Source: Corynebacterium rhinophilum (GTDB taxonomy: Bacteria > Actinomycetota > Actinomycetes > Mycobacteriales > Mycobacteriaceae). Taken from it: a stretch of DNA of 64,000 nucleotides. A model generated the notes under the pieces. It searched no databases. It was not told the DNA's origin and was given only the letters and a program-made list of their open reading frames with translations. Shown here piece after piece: positions 39,228 to 50,196 of the stretch. The stretch spans positions 1 to 64,000 of the forward strand of contig NZ_JASPHQ010000002.1 in NCBI RefSeq assembly GCF_030227225.1, given 5' to 3'. Position numbers and translations under genes: made by a program. How positions within the stretch are numbered: position 1 is the first letter of the stretch; each line of letters starts with the position of its first letter.

Positions 39228-39250
39228 ACAGTTTTTAATGCTCCTCAGCC

Positions 39251-40123
39251 CTAATTGCGGGCAATATCCCGGTGCAAAATGCTGACGTCAAGGGTGTCAT
39301 TGGCGCGCAGGCGCTTGGCGATGTCCTCTGCTACCGCAACCGAGCGGTGATGCCCGCCCGTGCAGCCGACGCCCACGGTGATGAAGTTCTTGCCCTCGTG
39401 CCGGTATCCCTCCAGCATGGTAGAAAACATGGCGACAAAATTATCCACGAATTTCTGTGCGGCAGGCTGCGACAGGACATAATCCGCCACAGGCGCATCT
39501 GTACCGCGGCAGCCGCGCAGCTCCGGAATCCAGTAAGGATTGGGCAAAAAGCGCACGTCGACGACGATATCCGCATCGCGCGGGGAACCATTCTTAAAAC
39601 CAAACGATTCCACCGTGACGTGCTGGTTGGTATTTTGAAATTCGCCAAACGCAGCTTCGATAGCCCGGCGCAAGTCATGAATCGAGAGGTTCGTGGAATC
39701 AATGATGATATCGGAGCGATCTCGAATTTCCGCCACCACTTGGCGTTCGCGTTGGATGCCCACCTTTAAGGTATCGTCGCCCTGCAAAGGGTGAGTGCGC
39801 CGCACGGAGTCGAAGCGACGGATGAGCACGTCATCGCGGGCATCGAGAAAGAGAACGGTGGGTTTCATCCCCAATGCCGTTAGCTCATCGATGGTTTCCA
39901 TGAGGGAACCCGGAAACATGCGAGAACGCACGTCCGTTACCGCGGCGACCTTTTCAACGGGTGTTTCTTCCTGGTTGCACAATTTCCACAGGTCCACGAT
40001 GGCGCGCGGCGGGATATTATGCGCCACATAGTAGCCCTTGTCCTCAAAAACCTTGGCGGCGGAACTCAACCCGCCGCCGGACATGCCGGTAATCAAGATG
40101 GGCGGAGTGTCGAAGTGCGTCAT
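39251..40123 (-). CDS. rapZ: RNase adapter / nucleotide-binding protein RapZ (YvcJ)
   Basis: A 290-residue RapZ/YvcJ family protein with the C-terminal [16 protein letters not shown] region. The N-terminal P-loop reads GMSGGGLS (13-20): the usual Lys of GKS/T is replaced by Leu19, so nucleotide binding may be weak or different. The ATG at 40123 is preferred to an in-frame GTG two codons upstream. In other bacteria RapZ controls amino-sugar metabolism; with yvcK this suggests cell-wall precursor control. Confidence 0.92.
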   Translation of the reverse strand: MTHFDTPPILITGMSGGGLSSAAKVFEDKGYYVAHNIPPRAIVDLWKLCNQEETPVEKVAAVTDVRSRMFPGSLMETIDELTALGMKPTVLFLDARDDVLIRRFDSVRRTHPLQGDDTLKVGIQRERQVVAEIRDRSDIIIDSTNLSIHDLRRAIEAAFGEFQNTNQHVTVESFGFKNGSPRDADIVVDVRFLPNPYWIPELRGCRGTDAPVADYVLSQPAAQKFVDNFVAMFSTMLEGYRHEGKNFITVGVGCTGGHHRSVAVAEDIAKRLRANDTLDVSILHRDIARN

Positions 40124-40176
40124 GCCCACTAGTCTAGCGTTTTCGCGCTCCGCACTTCTGCTGGAAGGCTCCTTAT

Positions 40177-42246
40177 TTACTGTGCGTCGTGCAACTTATC
40201 GTAGACAGTCTGGGCCAGTTTCGGCCCGAACCCGTTTACCTCGCAGATCTCATCCACCGTGGCCGCCTTGAGTTTTTTGACGGAGCCAAAATGCTTGACC
40301 AAATCCGTCCGGCGTTGCGGTCCAAGCCCCGGAATTGCATCGAGCGCCGAGGAACGCATGCGCTTAGAACGCTGTTGCCGGTGGTAGGTAATGGCAAAGC
40401 GGTGCGCCTCATCGCGAATTTGCTGCAGCAAAAATAGCGCCTGGGAATTGCGCGGCAGAATCACCGGTTCATCATCCCCTGGCACCCAGATTTCCTCCAA
40501 GCGCTTGGCTAGCCCCACGAGGGTGACATCGACGATGCCCAGTTCATCAAATACCTCTTGTGCCGCAGCCACCTGGGGCGCGCCGCCGTCCACGATGAAG
40601 AGCTGAGGAGGATAGGCAAAGCGGCGGCCTGCCTCGGCGGATTCTTCTGCGACTTTTTCTTCCGCGAAGGACGATTCTTCCTTTTCCTCGTCCGGGTTCG
40701 CCAATTTATCTTGGTTGTGGCGCTTAAACCGGCGACGCGTGATCTCCGCAATGGAGCCAACGTCATTGGAATGCCCGTCGCCGGCTGCTTCCTTGATGCG
40801 GTAGCGCCGGTAATCGGACTTCTTTGGTATGCCGTCTTCAAAAACCACCAGGGAGGCGACGACATCGGTGCCTTGGATATGCGAAATATCGGTGCACTCG
40901 ATGCGCAGCGGTGCCTGGTCCATTCCCAAGGCATCCTGGATATCCTGCAGCGCCGCGGACCGCGCGGTCAGGTCGCCGACGCGCTTGAGCTTGTGCTGGC
41001 GCAGTTGCTCCTTGGCGTTCTTTTCCACGGTATCCATGAGCGAACGCTTATCTCCCCGTTGCGGTACGCGCAGATCAACGCGCGCGCCACGCAGCTCTTC
41101 CAATAGGGAGACCACTTGTTCGGATTCTTCCGGCATGGCCTGCACCAAAATCTCACGCGGGATGACGTGAACATGGCGCTGTTCCATGTGCGATTCCTGG
41201 TCCACGCCGCGCCGCTGCACATCAGCAGCTAAAGCCGCATCCTCACGAGCTTCTTGTTCTTCTCGCTCCACGGCATCGGAGTAAAACTGGATGAGGAAGT
41301 TTTGCACCAAGGCGGGCAGGGCCGGATCGGGTTGGCCCTCCTCTATGGGCTCAGAGGTTGCCTGGTCACCGGCGCGTTCAACGACCCAGCCGCGCTGGCC
41401 CCGGATCCTGCCGCCGCGTACGTGAAAGATTTGGACGGCGGCTTCCAACTCATCGGAATTAAACGCAATCAGATCGGCATCGGTGCCATCGGCAAAGACA
41501 ACCGCTTGCTGCTCCATGATCTTATCGATGGCCCCAAGATCATCGCGCAACCGCGCCGCACGCTCAAATTCGAGGTTTTCGGCGGCAGCCTCCATGTCTT
41601 TGACCAGCTTGCGCCTAACACCAGCTGTATTGCCATTCATGAATGAGACCAGCTCATTGACGGTCTCGCGGTGTTCTTCTTTGCTCACCCGTCCGATACA
41701 AGGTGCATCGCACTTGCCGATGTACCCCAAAAGGCACGGCCGCCCCAGCCGCTCATGCCGGTTATATACGCCTTTAGAGCAGGTACGCATGGGGAAGACG
41801 CGGGTGAGCAGATCGAGGCTTTCGCGCACAGCCCAGGCATGGGAATAGGGGCCAAAGTACCGCACTCCCTTGCGCCGGGGGCCGCGGTAGAAAAAGGCGC
41901 GCGGGACCACCTCTCCCACGGAGACGGCAAGCATGGGATACGTCTTGTCGTCGCGGTACATGACGTTAAAGTGCGGATCGAACCGCTTGATCCAGGTATA
42001 TTCCAGCTGCAGCGCCTCAACTTCGCTGGCGACAACCGTCCATTCCACGGAGCTGGCGGTCAGCACCATCTGCCGCGTGCGCGGGTGCAGCTGCGTAATG
42101 TCTTGGAAATAATTAGACAGGCGCGCCCGCAGGTTTTTGGCCTTGCCTACGTAAATGACGCGCCGGTTCTCATCGCGGAACTTATAGACACCCGGCTCCG
42201 TCGGAATGGTTCCCGGGGCGGGGCGATAGGTCGTTGGATCTGCCAA
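40177..42246 (-). CDS. uvrC: Excinuclease ABC subunit C
   Basis: A 689-residue UvrC. N-terminal GIY-YIG nuclease domain (PGVYKF ... [14 protein letters not shown], about 19-47), UVR motif (about 205-240), C-terminal RNase H-like nuclease with [10 protein letters not shown], and helix-hairpin-helix DNA-binding end ([18 protein letters not shown]). Cuts both sides of damaged DNA in nucleotide excision repair. TTG start, 3 bases after the upstream stop. Confidence 0.97.
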   Translation of the reverse strand: MADPTTYRPAPGTIPTEPGVYKFRDENRRVIYVGKAKNLRARLSNYFQDITQLHPRTRQMVLTASSVEWTVVASEVEALQLEYTWIKRFDPHFNVMYRDDKTYPMLAVSVGEVVPRAFFYRGPRRKGVRYFGPYSHAWAVRESLDLLTRVFPMRTCSKGVYNRHERLGRPCLLGYIGKCDAPCIGRVSKEEHRETVNELVSFMNGNTAGVRRKLVKDMEAAAENLEFERAARLRDDLGAIDKIMEQQAVVFADGTDADLIAFNSDELEAAVQIFHVRGGRIRGQRGWVVERAGDQATSEPIEEGQPDPALPALVQNFLIQFYSDAVEREEQEAREDAALAADVQRRGVDQESHMEQRHVHVIPREILVQAMPEESEQVVSLLEELRGARVDLRVPQRGDKRSLMDTVEKNAKEQLRQHKLKRVGDLTARSAALQDIQDALGMDQAPLRIECTDISHIQGTDVVASLVVFEDGIPKKSDYRRYRIKEAAGDGHSNDVGSIAEITRRRFKRHNQDKLANPDEEKEESSFAEEKVAEESAEAGRRFAYPPQLFIVDGGAPQVAAAQEVFDELGIVDVTLVGLAKRLEEIWVPGDDEPVILPRNSQALFLLQQIRDEAHRFAITYHRQQRSKRMRSSALDAIPGLGPQRRTDLVKHFGSVKKLKAATVDEICEVNGFGPKLAQTVYDKLHDAQ

Positions 42247-42249
42247 TGC

Positions 42250-42798
42250 TTAATCCTGCGGCATGTATTTGGCTTCCAGATCGCGGAAGTCACGGACTTT
42301 TGTGATCACGGTATCCTTATCGCCGGATTGCAATGCCCACACGGGCACGGCCTCAAACTCTGGCAGCTCAAGGCGGGCCATGCGCTGGCCGACGGGGAAA
42401 GACAGCCCGTAGACCACCTGCCACGGGTAAAAACGCGTGCCGATGATATTGCGCACCTCTACCCCATCTTCATTGGCCTGCAGCCGCGGCCGGTTGAGAG
42501 CAATCCACGACAAGATGGAAATGACTACGCCGACACCAGGAAAGGCGAATTTGTCGATAGTGGTCACATGCGCACCGGTAAAGGAAATATCGAGCGTAAC
42601 ACCCATAAAAATATGGATGGCCATGACAAGAATGACCCAACCGATGGCAATCTTGCGCAAGAACGGGGACTTGGCGCTATATTCCCACGGCTTCGACGTT
42701 GTCCGTGCGAAGGGATCCGCGCTGGTATAGGCCAATACCTCCGCATCGCTAAGGGTGCGGCGCGGCTGGGATTCATTCGAAGCTGCGGCCTCATTCAT
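42250..42798 (-). CDS. PH-domain membrane protein (bPH_6)
   Basis: A 182-residue protein with two hydrophobic segments (about 50-70 and 82-100) and a C-terminal bacterial PH-like domain (VRNIIGTRFYPWQVVYGLSF). The N-terminus is polar. Function unknown; the gene is kept beside ribH in many corynebacteria and mycobacteria. Confidence 0.8.
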   Translation of the reverse strand: MNEAAASNESQPRRTLSDAEVLAYTSADPFARTTSKPWEYSAKSPFLRKIAIGWVILVMAIHIFMGVTLDISFTGAHVTTIDKFAFPGVGVVISILSWIALNRPRLQANEDGVEVRNIIGTRFYPWQVVYGLSFPVGQRMARLELPEFEAVPVWALQSGDKDTVITKVRDFRDLEAKYMPQD

Positions 42799-42861
42799 GT
42801 GCTTTACTCCTCTGGAAGTCCTGCCTGCCGGTCAATGGTCAGGATTTCGATTGGCCTTTTA

Positions 42862-43338
42862 TTAATATTCTGCGTTTAGTCTACGCAATTGCAACGCGGT
42901 GTCTAAAGCCGCGATCATGGATTCTGCGCCCTTATTTTCCGCAGAGTCAGGGAAACCTGCGCGGTCGATGGCCTGCTGCTGGTCATTGACGGTCAAGACA
43001 CCATTGCCAATCGGCGTCGATTCATCCAAGGAGATGCGCGTTAGGGCTTGGGTAACAGAATCGCAGACATAATCGAAGTGCGGAGTGCCGCCGCGGATGA
43101 CGCAACCCAAGGCAACGACGGCATCGAATTTTCGCGCGGCTGCCTGAACAACCACGCCCAATTCTAGGGAACCAACGACCCGGAATTCTGCGACTTCTGC
43201 CCCATTTGCACGGGCAGTCTCCACTGCCTGCTGGTGCAGCTGATCGCAGACCTCTTCGTTCCAAGTCGCGGTCACGACCGCGACGCGGAGGCCGCGCGCA
43301 TCTACCTGCGCGATAGTGGGTAATCCTTCTTTACTCAT
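42862..43338 (-). CDS. ribH: 6,7-Dimethyl-8-ribityllumazine synthase
   Basis: A 158-residue lumazine synthase. [35 protein letters not shown] and the C-terminal [16 protein letters not shown] are conserved. Condenses the RibB and RibA branch products into lumazine. Its ATG overlaps the ribBA stop as ATGA. Confidence 0.97.
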   Translation of the reverse strand: MSKEGLPTIAQVDARGLRVAVVTATWNEEVCDQLHQQAVETARANGAEVAEFRVVGSLELGVVVQAAARKFDAVVALGCVIRGGTPHFDYVCDSVTQALTRISLDESTPIGNGVLTVNDQQQAIDRAGFPDSAENKGAESMIAALDTALQLRRLNAEY

Positions 43339-44612
43339 TTACCTAATTCTCCTTCGTGCTGCGCGTCCCACTGTGCCACCTGCGGAAGATCGTGGCCCAT
43401 GCGGTCGCGTTTGGTCCGCAGATACCGAATATTATCGGCGTTGGCGGCGATGGTAAGTGGGATATGTTGGCTGACTTCAATGCCGAATCCGGCGAGCCCT
43501 TCCCCCTTGTGCGGGTTATTGGTCAACAGTTGTGCCGATTCCACCCCAAGGTCCTTCAGGATCTGGCCCGCCACGGAATACTCCCGGGCATCTTCTGGCA
43601 GGCCTTGTTCCAAATTGGCGTCGACCGTATCCCAGCCCTCGTCCTGGAGCCGGTACGCCTGGAGCTTGTGCACCAATCCGATCCCGCGACCTTCGTGGCC
43701 GCGCAGGTAAATTACTACCCCGCTGCCGGCTTCCTGCACCTTGCGCAGGGATTCTTGCAATTGAGGGCCACAGTCGCACCGGCGCGAGCCAAAGACATCG
43801 CCGGTAAGGCACTCAGAGTGCACGCGCACCACAATATCGCGGGCACCGCGAAGCTGCGCGGGATCGCCGGCGATTAAGGCAATATGTTCTTGGCCGTCAA
43901 GGTCATGCCGGTAACCAATCGCGGTGAATTCGCCATACTCTGTGGGCAGGCGGGTTTCCACCGCGCGCTGAGTTTGCACCTCGTGGTGGCGGCGCCACTC
44001 AATAAGCTGCGCGATAGAGATCAGTGCGAGGCCGTGCTTATCGGCAAAACGGCGCAGTTCCGGCCCGCGGGCCATATCCGTCGGGTCTTCTTCTGATACG
44101 ACTTCACACAGCACGCCGGCGGGACGAAGGCCTGCAAGGCGTGCCAAATCGACGGCGGCTTCCGTGTGCCCATCGCGCTCTAATACCCCGCCGGGTCGCG
44201 CGCGCAGGGGGACCACGTGGCCTGGCCGGGTGAAGTCGCTGGTCCGAGTCGAAGCATCAGCCAAGCGGCGGATGGTTTCTGCGCGGGAGGCCGCAGAAAT
44301 TCCGGTAGAGCCCGTTGCCGCATCCACGGTGACCGTATAAGCGGTCTGGCGCACGTCCTGATTCTGCGCCATCATCGGCGGCAAATCGAGCCGCTGGCAA
44401 TCTTCCGGCATTAATGAGGCGCAGACATATCCGGAGGAATACCGCACCATAAACGCGACCAGTTCCGGGGTTGCCAGCTCCGCGGCAAAGATTAGATCCC
44501 CTTCGTTTTCCCGTCCTTCATCATCCATGACGATGACCGGCTTGCCGGCGGCAATCTCCGCAATGGCGTGATCGATGGCATCAAAATGGATGCTCTCTTC
44601 AGTCGCGAACAT
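43335..44612 (-). CDS. ribBA: Bifunctional DHBP synthase / GTP cyclohydrolase II
   Basis: A 425-residue two-domain enzyme. N-terminal 3,4-dihydroxy-2-butanone-4-phosphate synthase with [10 protein letters not shown] (30-39). C-terminal GTP cyclohydrolase II with the zinc motif [15 protein letters not shown] and the catalytic [10 protein letters not shown]. Provides both starting branches of riboflavin synthesis. Confidence 0.97.
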   Translation of the reverse strand: MFATEESIHFDAIDHAIAEIAAGKPVIVMDDEGRENEGDLIFAAELATPELVAFMVRYSSGYVCASLMPEDCQRLDLPPMMAQNQDVRQTAYTVTVDAATGSTGISAASRAETIRRLADASTRTSDFTRPGHVVPLRARPGGVLERDGHTEAAVDLARLAGLRPAGVLCEVVSEEDPTDMARGPELRRFADKHGLALISIAQLIEWRRHHEVQTQRAVETRLPTEYGEFTAIGYRHDLDGQEHIALIAGDPAQLRGARDIVVRVHSECLTGDVFGSRRCDCGPQLQESLRKVQEAGSGVVIYLRGHEGRGIGLVHKLQAYRLQDEGWDTVDANLEQGLPEDAREYSVAGQILKDLGVESAQLLTNNPHKGEGLAGFGIEVSQHIPLTIAANADNIRYLRTKRDRMGHDLPQVAQWDAQHEGELGK

Positions 44613-44623
44613 AACCTAGCAGT

Positions 44624-45238
44624 CTAGTCCTTTGCTTGAGCACTTCCGGATTCGGGGTGAAGCATCTTTTCTACATACTTCGCCAGCACATCCACCTCGA
44701 GGTTTACGATATTGCCGGGCTGAGATTCTCCGTGCGTCGTCTCCCGCAAGGTGGTGGGAATAAGGGAGACCTCAAACCAGTCCTTACCTACGGCGCTGAC
44801 CGTCAAAGACGTACCGTTGACCGCAATAGAGCCCTTTTCCACGACGTACTGGGTAAGCTCGCGGGGCAAGCTAAAGCGCAGCACGTCCCAGTGCTCCGAA
44901 TGCTCGCGCGAGACCAACCGTGCCGTGCCATCGACATGGCCCTGCATAATGTGTCCACCCAGCCGCGTGGTGGGCAGTACTGCCGGCTCGACATTCACCC
45001 GCGCGCCTTCTTCCAGTTGACCGAGTCCCGTCCGGTCCAAAGATTCTCGCATCACATCGGCGCAGAAAATATCCCCATCCAATTCCGCGATGGTAAGGCA
45101 CACGCCATTGATGGCAATGGAATCCCCTAGGTGCGCGTCACCCACCGTCTGCGGTGCGCGGATACTCAACCGCAGTGCATCCGCCTGCGGTTCTAGTGCG
45201 GCCACCGTTCCTAGCTCTTGTACTAGCCCTGTAAACAA
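44624..45238 (-). CDS. ribE: Riboflavin synthase alpha chain
   Basis: A 204-residue protein with two lumazine-binding repeats: MFTGLVQELGTV...AINGVCLT in the first and GHVDGTARL...AVNGTSLTV in the second. Dismutates two lumazines into riboflavin. Starts 38 bases after ribD; no FMN riboswitch is seen in the gap. Confidence 0.96.
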   Translation of the reverse strand: MFTGLVQELGTVAALEPQADALRLSIRAPQTVGDAHLGDSIAINGVCLTIAELDGDIFCADVMRESLDRTGLGQLEEGARVNVEPAVLPTTRLGGHIMQGHVDGTARLVSREHSEHWDVLRFSLPRELTQYVVEKGSIAVNGTSLTVSAVGKDWFEVSLIPTTLRETTHGESQPGNIVNLEVDVLAKYVEKMLHPESGSAQAKD

Positions 45239-45276
45239 TGATTCCCCTTGTATTTATCTCTAAATTATCTAATCTT

Positions 45277-46311
45277 TTAACGCTCGTTCCGCGCCTCGTA
45301 TTCTACGAGGACATCGGGCCCGAGGCTGGTGGTGCGCACGGTGGTAAAACGTGGGGCATCGGCAAGCGTATGCGCCACCGCATTCGCCAGAACCCCGCGC
45401 CCCTGGCCTAACAGGATAGGGGCAATATACGCCGCGAGCGCGTCCACGACACCGGCCTCGATGAAGCTCTGGGCCAAACCCGCCCCGCCTTCAACCAAGA
45501 CGTCGCGGGCGCCGCTGGAATATAGCTCCTTCAGCGCGCCCTCGATGCTGTCATATTGCTCAAACCCCAGCCGCTGCAGGTGCGAGGCCTTTTCACCCGC
45601 GGCCTGGAGATCGCGCTTGCCGATGACCACGCGGCGCGGCTGGTGCTCGCGCAAACTCCCATCGCTAAAGCGCGCGGTAAGCGAGGGGTTATCGGCAAGC
45701 GCAGTGCCCGTGCCAATGATGATGGCATCGCGCCGCGCCCTATCGGCGTGGACCCACTCGCGGGCCTTAGGCCCGGTGATCCACTGGCTCGTGCCATCGG
45801 CGGCAGCGGTAAACCCATCCAAGGTCTGCGCAAATTTCAGGGTGACGTGCGGGCGCTGCAGCTTTACCGCGCGCAACCAGGCATACACCGCGTCTTCGAC
45901 GCCATCCGGTGCGGTGAGCTCACCCACCTCTACCCCGGCGGCGGCCAGGGCCTGCGCTCCCCCGCCTGCTTGTGGTGTGGGGTCGGCATGCAAGTAGAAC
46001 ACGCGGGCAATTCCGGCATCGATAAGCGCCGTGGCGCAGGGACCAGTCCTGCCCGTATGCGCGCAGGGCTCCAAGGTGACCACGGCCGTACCGCCGCGGG
46101 CTTTCTCGCCGGCCGCGCGCAGCGCCATGACTTCCGCGTGGGCACCGCCCACCGGCTGGGTCGCACCAATGCCCACAACGGCGCCGGTAGCAGACAAAAT
46201 CACCGCACCTACCGGCGGATTCGGGCTCGTGGTACCGCGCACCGCCGCACCGACCCGCATGGCCTCAACCAATGCTTCGGAAACGCAGGTTTCATCCATC
46301 GCGCCGGCCAT
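45277..46311 (-). CDS. ribD: Bifunctional riboflavin deaminase-reductase RibD
   Basis: A 344-residue two-domain protein. N-terminal deaminase with the zinc motif HAEVMAL...PCAHTGRTGPCATAL, C-terminal reductase (from about 150) with VEGGAGLAQSFIEAG. Performs the second and third steps after GTP cyclohydrolase II. Its ATG shares the A of the rpe stop (TAATG). Confidence 0.96.
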   Translation of the reverse strand: MAGAMDETCVSEALVEAMRVGAAVRGTTSPNPPVGAVILSATGAVVGIGATQPVGGAHAEVMALRAAGEKARGGTAVVTLEPCAHTGRTGPCATALIDAGIARVFYLHADPTPQAGGGAQALAAAGVEVGELTAPDGVEDAVYAWLRAVKLQRPHVTLKFAQTLDGFTAAADGTSQWITGPKAREWVHADRARRDAIIIGTGTALADNPSLTARFSDGSLREHQPRRVVIGKRDLQAAGEKASHLQRLGFEQYDSIEGALKELYSSGARDVLVEGGAGLAQSFIEAGVVDALAAYIAPILLGQGRGVLANAVAHTLADAPRFTTVRTTSLGPDVLVEYEARNER

Positions 46312-46979
46312 TATGAACGCGCCGCAAGCGCGCGCAGTTCTTCCACCGCCCGCGCTGGATCATCGCTTTTGAATACGGCCGATCCCGCCACGAAGGAATC
46401 GCATCCGGCCTCGGCTGCCAAGGCAATGGTATCCGGATCGATGCCGCCGTCGATCTCAATGATGGTATCGAGATTCTGCTGGTCGATGCTCTCGCGCAGG
46501 GCGCGGACCTTATCCAGCATGTCGGGCATAAATTTCTGGCCGCCAAAACCTGGTTCTACGGACATGACCAGCACCTCATCGAAGTGATGCAGCTTGTCTA
46601 GCCACGGCTCAATGGGCGTATCCGGTTTGATGGAAAAGGCCGCACGCGCACCTAGGTCCCGGATCTTGTGGGCCAAGTCCACCGCGGCGACCTCATCCTC
46701 TACCGCCTCCACGTGAAAAATGATAGTGGTGGCACCGGCCTTGATGTAGGTCTCCACCCATTTCGCCGGCTCCTCAATCATCAGGTGCACGTCAAGCGGC
46801 TTATCCGTGGACTTTCTCACCGTGGCCGTAATATCCGGGCCAAAGGAAAGGTTGGGGACAAAGTGGCCGTCCATGATGTCTACATGGATCCAATCAGCGT
46901 TGGAAATGGCCTCTAGTTGTTCACCCAACCGCGCGAAGTCAGCAGCCAAAATTGACGGAGAAATAAGTGGTGCAGGCAT
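46311..46979 (-). CDS. rpe: Ribulose-phosphate 3-epimerase
   Basis: A 222-residue TIM-barrel enzyme. HVDIMDGHFVPNLSFGP, EPGFGGQKFMPDML and the phosphate-binding GCDSFVAGSAVF are intact. Start chosen at the ATG 46979 (MPAPLISPSILAADFAR); the open frame upstream overlaps rsmB and is not coding. Supplies ribulose/xylulose-5-phosphate and, by position, may support riboflavin precursor supply. Confidence 0.96.
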   Translation of the reverse strand: MPAPLISPSILAADFARLGEQLEAISNADWIHVDIMDGHFVPNLSFGPDITATVRKSTDKPLDVHLMIEEPAKWVETYIKAGATTIIFHVEAVEDEVAAVDLAHKIRDLGARAAFSIKPDTPIEPWLDKLHHFDEVLVMSVEPGFGGQKFMPDMLDKVRALRESIDQQNLDTIIEIDGGIDPDTIALAAEAGCDSFVAGSAVFKSDDPARAVEELRALAARS

Positions 46980-46989
46980 ACCGTTAATT

Positions 46990-48615
46990 CTAGCTCCCTT
47001 CCTCATCGCCGCGCCGCAATACCGCCATGAACATGGCGTCGGTACCATGACGGTGCGGCCACATTTGGACAGATTTTTCTTTGCCCACATTGCCCATATC
47101 TGGGATAAATTCCCGCGCATCTAGCTCCTGTGCACCCAGCTTTTCTACCGCCTGGTCCACGATGGCGCGGGTTTCGCGCAGGTCCGGCGAACACGTGGAA
47201 TACACCACGACCCCGCCCGGCCGCACGAGCTTGAGAGCAGAGGACAACAGCTCGAATTGCAGTGTCGAAAGCTCGGCAATATCGGCTTCAGATTTCCGCC
47301 AGCGTGCCTCTGGGCGGCGCCGCAAAGCGCCCAGCCCCGAACACGGCGCGTCCACCAAGATGCGATCGAATCCCGAGCCGACTTGCGGGTCGCGGCCATC
47401 GGCCACGTGGACGGTCACCGGCAACCCCTGCACCGTCTTTTCAATCAGTTTCGCGCGGTGCGGTGATACTTCCACCGCATCGACGTGCGCGGATTCGATG
47501 CGCGCCAAAGCCCCCATCAGGGCCGCCTTGCCGCCCGGGCCCGCGCACAGGTCGAGCCAGCGGCCCTGGTCGGTACCGCTGACGGGCACCTCGCAGACCG
47601 CGCGGGCGATAAGCTGCGAGCCCTCATCTTGTACCGCGGCCATGCCCTGCTGGACCGGTTCCAATTGGCCTGGGTCCCCGGAATCCATATACACCGCATA
47701 GGGCGAGTAGGTACCTTCTTCGTTTCCGGTAATCAGCGCCAATTCCTCGGCGGAAATTTCGCCTGGCCGCGCCACCAGGTGCACGCTCGGGCGCTCGGAA
47801 TCCGCCGCTAAGGCAGCGGGCAATTCCTCGGGGTCGACAACGTGGGCAAAAGACTCCGCGATCCACGTTGGGTGCGCATGCCTAAAGGCCAGGCCTGCAA
47901 TCTCGCCTTCTGGGGCCAGCCGCTTGAGCCACTCATTCGGCGGTGTGCGGGTAATGGTGCGCAAGATGCCATTGGCGAATCCCTTCGCTTTTTCTTCCCC
48001 TCCTGCCACGACGAGCCGGACGGAGGTATCTACCGCCGCGTGGGGTTCTACGCGCGTATACAGCACCTGGTAGGTGCCCAGGCGCAGGGCATCGATGACC
48101 ACCGGCGAGATTGACTCAAGCTCGCGCGAAGAACACTGCGCGATCACCGCATCGAGCACACCCAAGGTGCGCAGGGTGCCATAGGTAATCTCCGTGGCGA
48201 ATGCGGCATCGCGGCCAGAAAGCTTTTGCTTGCGCAGCGCCTTGGGCAAGACGAGGTTGGCAAACGCATCTTCTTCGCTTACCCGGCGCACCACTTCGAA
48301 GGCGACGGCGCGGGCCGGATCCACACCCTGGTCGATGGCGGCCTGCACCAGTGTTTTCCCCGCGCCCGTGTTCTTTGTGCCCGCATTCCGATTACCTCGG
48401 TTTCCTCGGTTATCCCGGTGGTCGCGGTTGCGCTGGTCCTGCATGCCGCGACCACGCTGTGCGGATCCACGCTGAGCTTGGCCGCGATTGTCTTGGCCAC
48501 GCTGCGCATTGCCTCGCTGCCCACCGCCGCGTTGGGGCGCGCCGTTCTTGCCGTGTTGTTTAGCCTCCGGCGCCTTGTCGCCGGACTTACTGCGGGAGCG
48601 GAATCCACCAGTCAC
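46990..48615 (-). CDS. rsmB: 16S rRNA cytosine(967)-C5-methyltransferase RsmB
   Basis: A 541-residue protein. N-terminal NusB-like domain (about 95-220) and a C-terminal methyltransferase with [14 protein letters not shown] (SAM site), [15 protein letters not shown] and STCSPDLRE, which holds the second conserved Cys. Residues about 20-80 are low-complexity Arg/Gly/Gln/Asn-rich, resembling RGG RNA-binding tails. The GTG at 48615 overlaps the fmt stop as GTGA. Confidence 0.94.
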   Translation of the reverse strand: MTGGFRSRSKSGDKAPEAKQHGKNGAPQRGGGQRGNAQRGQDNRGQAQRGSAQRGRGMQDQRNRDHRDNRGNRGNRNAGTKNTGAGKTLVQAAIDQGVDPARAVAFEVVRRVSEEDAFANLVLPKALRKQKLSGRDAAFATEITYGTLRTLGVLDAVIAQCSSRELESISPVVIDALRLGTYQVLYTRVEPHAAVDTSVRLVVAGGEEKAKGFANGILRTITRTPPNEWLKRLAPEGEIAGLAFRHAHPTWIAESFAHVVDPEELPAALAADSERPSVHLVARPGEISAEELALITGNEEGTYSPYAVYMDSGDPGQLEPVQQGMAAVQDEGSQLIARAVCEVPVSGTDQGRWLDLCAGPGGKAALMGALARIESAHVDAVEVSPHRAKLIEKTVQGLPVTVHVADGRDPQVGSGFDRILVDAPCSGLGALRRRPEARWRKSEADIAELSTLQFELLSSALKLVRPGGVVVYSTCSPDLRETRAIVDQAVEKLGAQELDAREFIPDMGNVGKEKSVQMWPHRHGTDAMFMAVLRRGDEEGS

Positions 48616-49553
48616 TGGAACCTCACCTCTGCGTTCCTTCCTAATCCACGCGCCCAATCGGCGGCATTCATCATCTTTTTGCCCGGTGGCTGAATCCTAT
48701 CCAGCTGCACCGGTTGCGTCGCGGTCCCGATATACACCGCGTCCTTGCTAATCAGCGCCTCGCCCGGCTGCAGCTGCTTGCCGATGCCCTCGTTAAGGCG
48801 AACCGGGCCGAGCTTGAGGCGGGCATCGTCAAGCAGCGTCCATGCGCCCGGGCCCGGGGTGTGGGCGCGGATATGCCGGTCAATGGCAAAGGCTGGCTGC
48901 GCCCAGTCGATGCGCGCTGCCGCGGTAGAGATTTTCGGCGCATAGGTGGCCTCTCCTTTTTGGGCCTGCGGCTCCAGCGTGCCGGCCTCGAGCCCATCCA
49001 TGGTGGCTACTAGGAGATCTGCCCCGGAATACGCGAGCCGGGTGAGCAGATCGTCTGCGGTATCCGTCCCAGTGATGCCTTCTGTGACCGTGCCGAATAC
49101 CGGGCCTGTATCCAGGCCTTCTTCGATCCGGAAGGTGGATGCGCCGGTGATATCATCGCCTGCCGCGATAGCCGCTTGTACCGGTGCCGCGCCACGCCAG
49201 GCGGGAAGGAGGGAAAAGTGCAGGTTGACCCAACCATGGCGCGCGACATCCAAGAGATCCTTGCTAATGAGATTGCCATAGGCCACCACCGGGATGGCCT
49301 CTGGCTGCAGCTCGGCCAAGCGCTGGCGCAGGTTATCGCCATCTTCCGTGCCAGGCCGCAGCGTGGATGGGGTCAGCACCTCGATGCCGTGCTCTTGCGC
49401 CAGGGCCTTTACCGGGCTCGGGTGAAGGCTGCGCCCCCTGCCCTTCTTCGCATCGGGCCGGGTAATGACCGCTACCACTTCGTGACTGGAGGCAAGCAAT
49501 TTCTCCAATGCCACCACCGCCGGCTCTGGGGTGCCGGCAAAAATAATCCGCAT
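48612..49553 (-). CDS. fmt: Methionyl-tRNA formyltransferase
   Basis: A 313-residue enzyme. [16 protein letters not shown] at the start, [20 protein letters not shown] (the SLLP formyl-folate site) and the catalytic Asp in [11 protein letters not shown] are present. Formylates initiator Met-tRNA. Follows def by 75 bases, a common pairing. Confidence 0.97.
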   Translation of the reverse strand: MRIIFAGTPEPAVVALEKLLASSHEVVAVITRPDAKKGRGRSLHPSPVKALAQEHGIEVLTPSTLRPGTEDGDNLRQRLAELQPEAIPVVAYGNLISKDLLDVARHGWVNLHFSLLPAWRGAAPVQAAIAAGDDITGASTFRIEEGLDTGPVFGTVTEGITGTDTADDLLTRLAYSGADLLVATMDGLEAGTLEPQAQKGEATYAPKISTAAARIDWAQPAFAIDRHIRAHTPGPGAWTLLDDARLKLGPVRLNEGIGKQLQPGEALISKDAVYIGTATQPVQLDRIQPPGKKMMNAADWARGLGRNAEVRFQ

Positions 49554-49628
49554 ACTGGATGAGTCTCCTCGAGGTCTCGGGTGAAAATTCTAGGGTACAA
49601 CGAGCCTGCCTGCGTTGCCGAAGCTCGC

Positions 49629-50144
49629 CTACCCCGCGCTATTAAACCAATCGGCTTCGCGGATGGTACGCATGGCGGCCTTGCGGTCGGCATCGCCAAG
49701 CCGGCGCAGGAATAACACTCCATCCAGGTGATCGGTTTCATGCTGAATGCAGCGGGCCAAAAGGCCGGAGGCCACCATTCCCACCGGCCTGCCTTCTGCA
49801 TCGCGCCCAGAGACAAATACCCGGTTGTGCCGCGGCGTATCGGCGCGAATCCCAGGAATGGATAGGCAGCCTTCCGGGCCAGTCTGCATGTCCTCTCCCA
49901 AAGACGTCCACACGGGGTTAATCAGAGCCCCGCGCAACCCGGTCTGCGTATGCGAGCAGTCATAGACAAAGATGCGCTTGAGTATGCCCACTTGATTCGC
50001 CGCCAGCCCTACCCCACCGGCAGCATCCATGGTCTCCAGCATGTTTTGCGCCAAAGTGCGAAGACCAGAGTCAAAGGTAGTAATCTCTTCTGCCCGCGTA
50101 CTCAGTACGGGATCCCCGTAGAGCCTGATGTCTAATTCCGCCAC
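49629..50144 (-). CDS. def: Peptide deformylase
   Basis: A 171-residue metalloenzyme. All three motifs are present: GVGLAANQVG, EGCLSIPG with the metal Cys, and QHETDHLDG with HExxH. GTG start. Removes the formyl group added through Fmt. Confidence 0.97.
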   Translation of the reverse strand: MAELDIRLYGDPVLSTRAEEITTFDSGLRTLAQNMLETMDAAGGVGLAANQVGILKRIFVYDCSHTQTGLRGALINPVWTSLGEDMQTGPEGCLSIPGIRADTPRHNRVFVSGRDAEGRPVGMVASGLLARCIQHETDHLDGVLFLRRLGDADRKAAMRTIREADWFNSAG

Positions 50145-50196
50145 TGAATCTTCCCTTTCTCATGTACTGCCTATTCGCCTAAGTTTATGCGCACTT

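Noticed and set aside
41671..42879. 402-codon plus-strand open frame over uvrC and the PH-domain gene
   Set aside because: Spans two well-supported minus-strand genes and has no similarity to a known family.
45239..45276. FMN riboswitch before ribE/ribBA
   Set aside because: The gap is only 38 bases, too short for the aptamer; none of its conserved boxes is seen. Upstream of rpe-ribD the genes overlap or abut.
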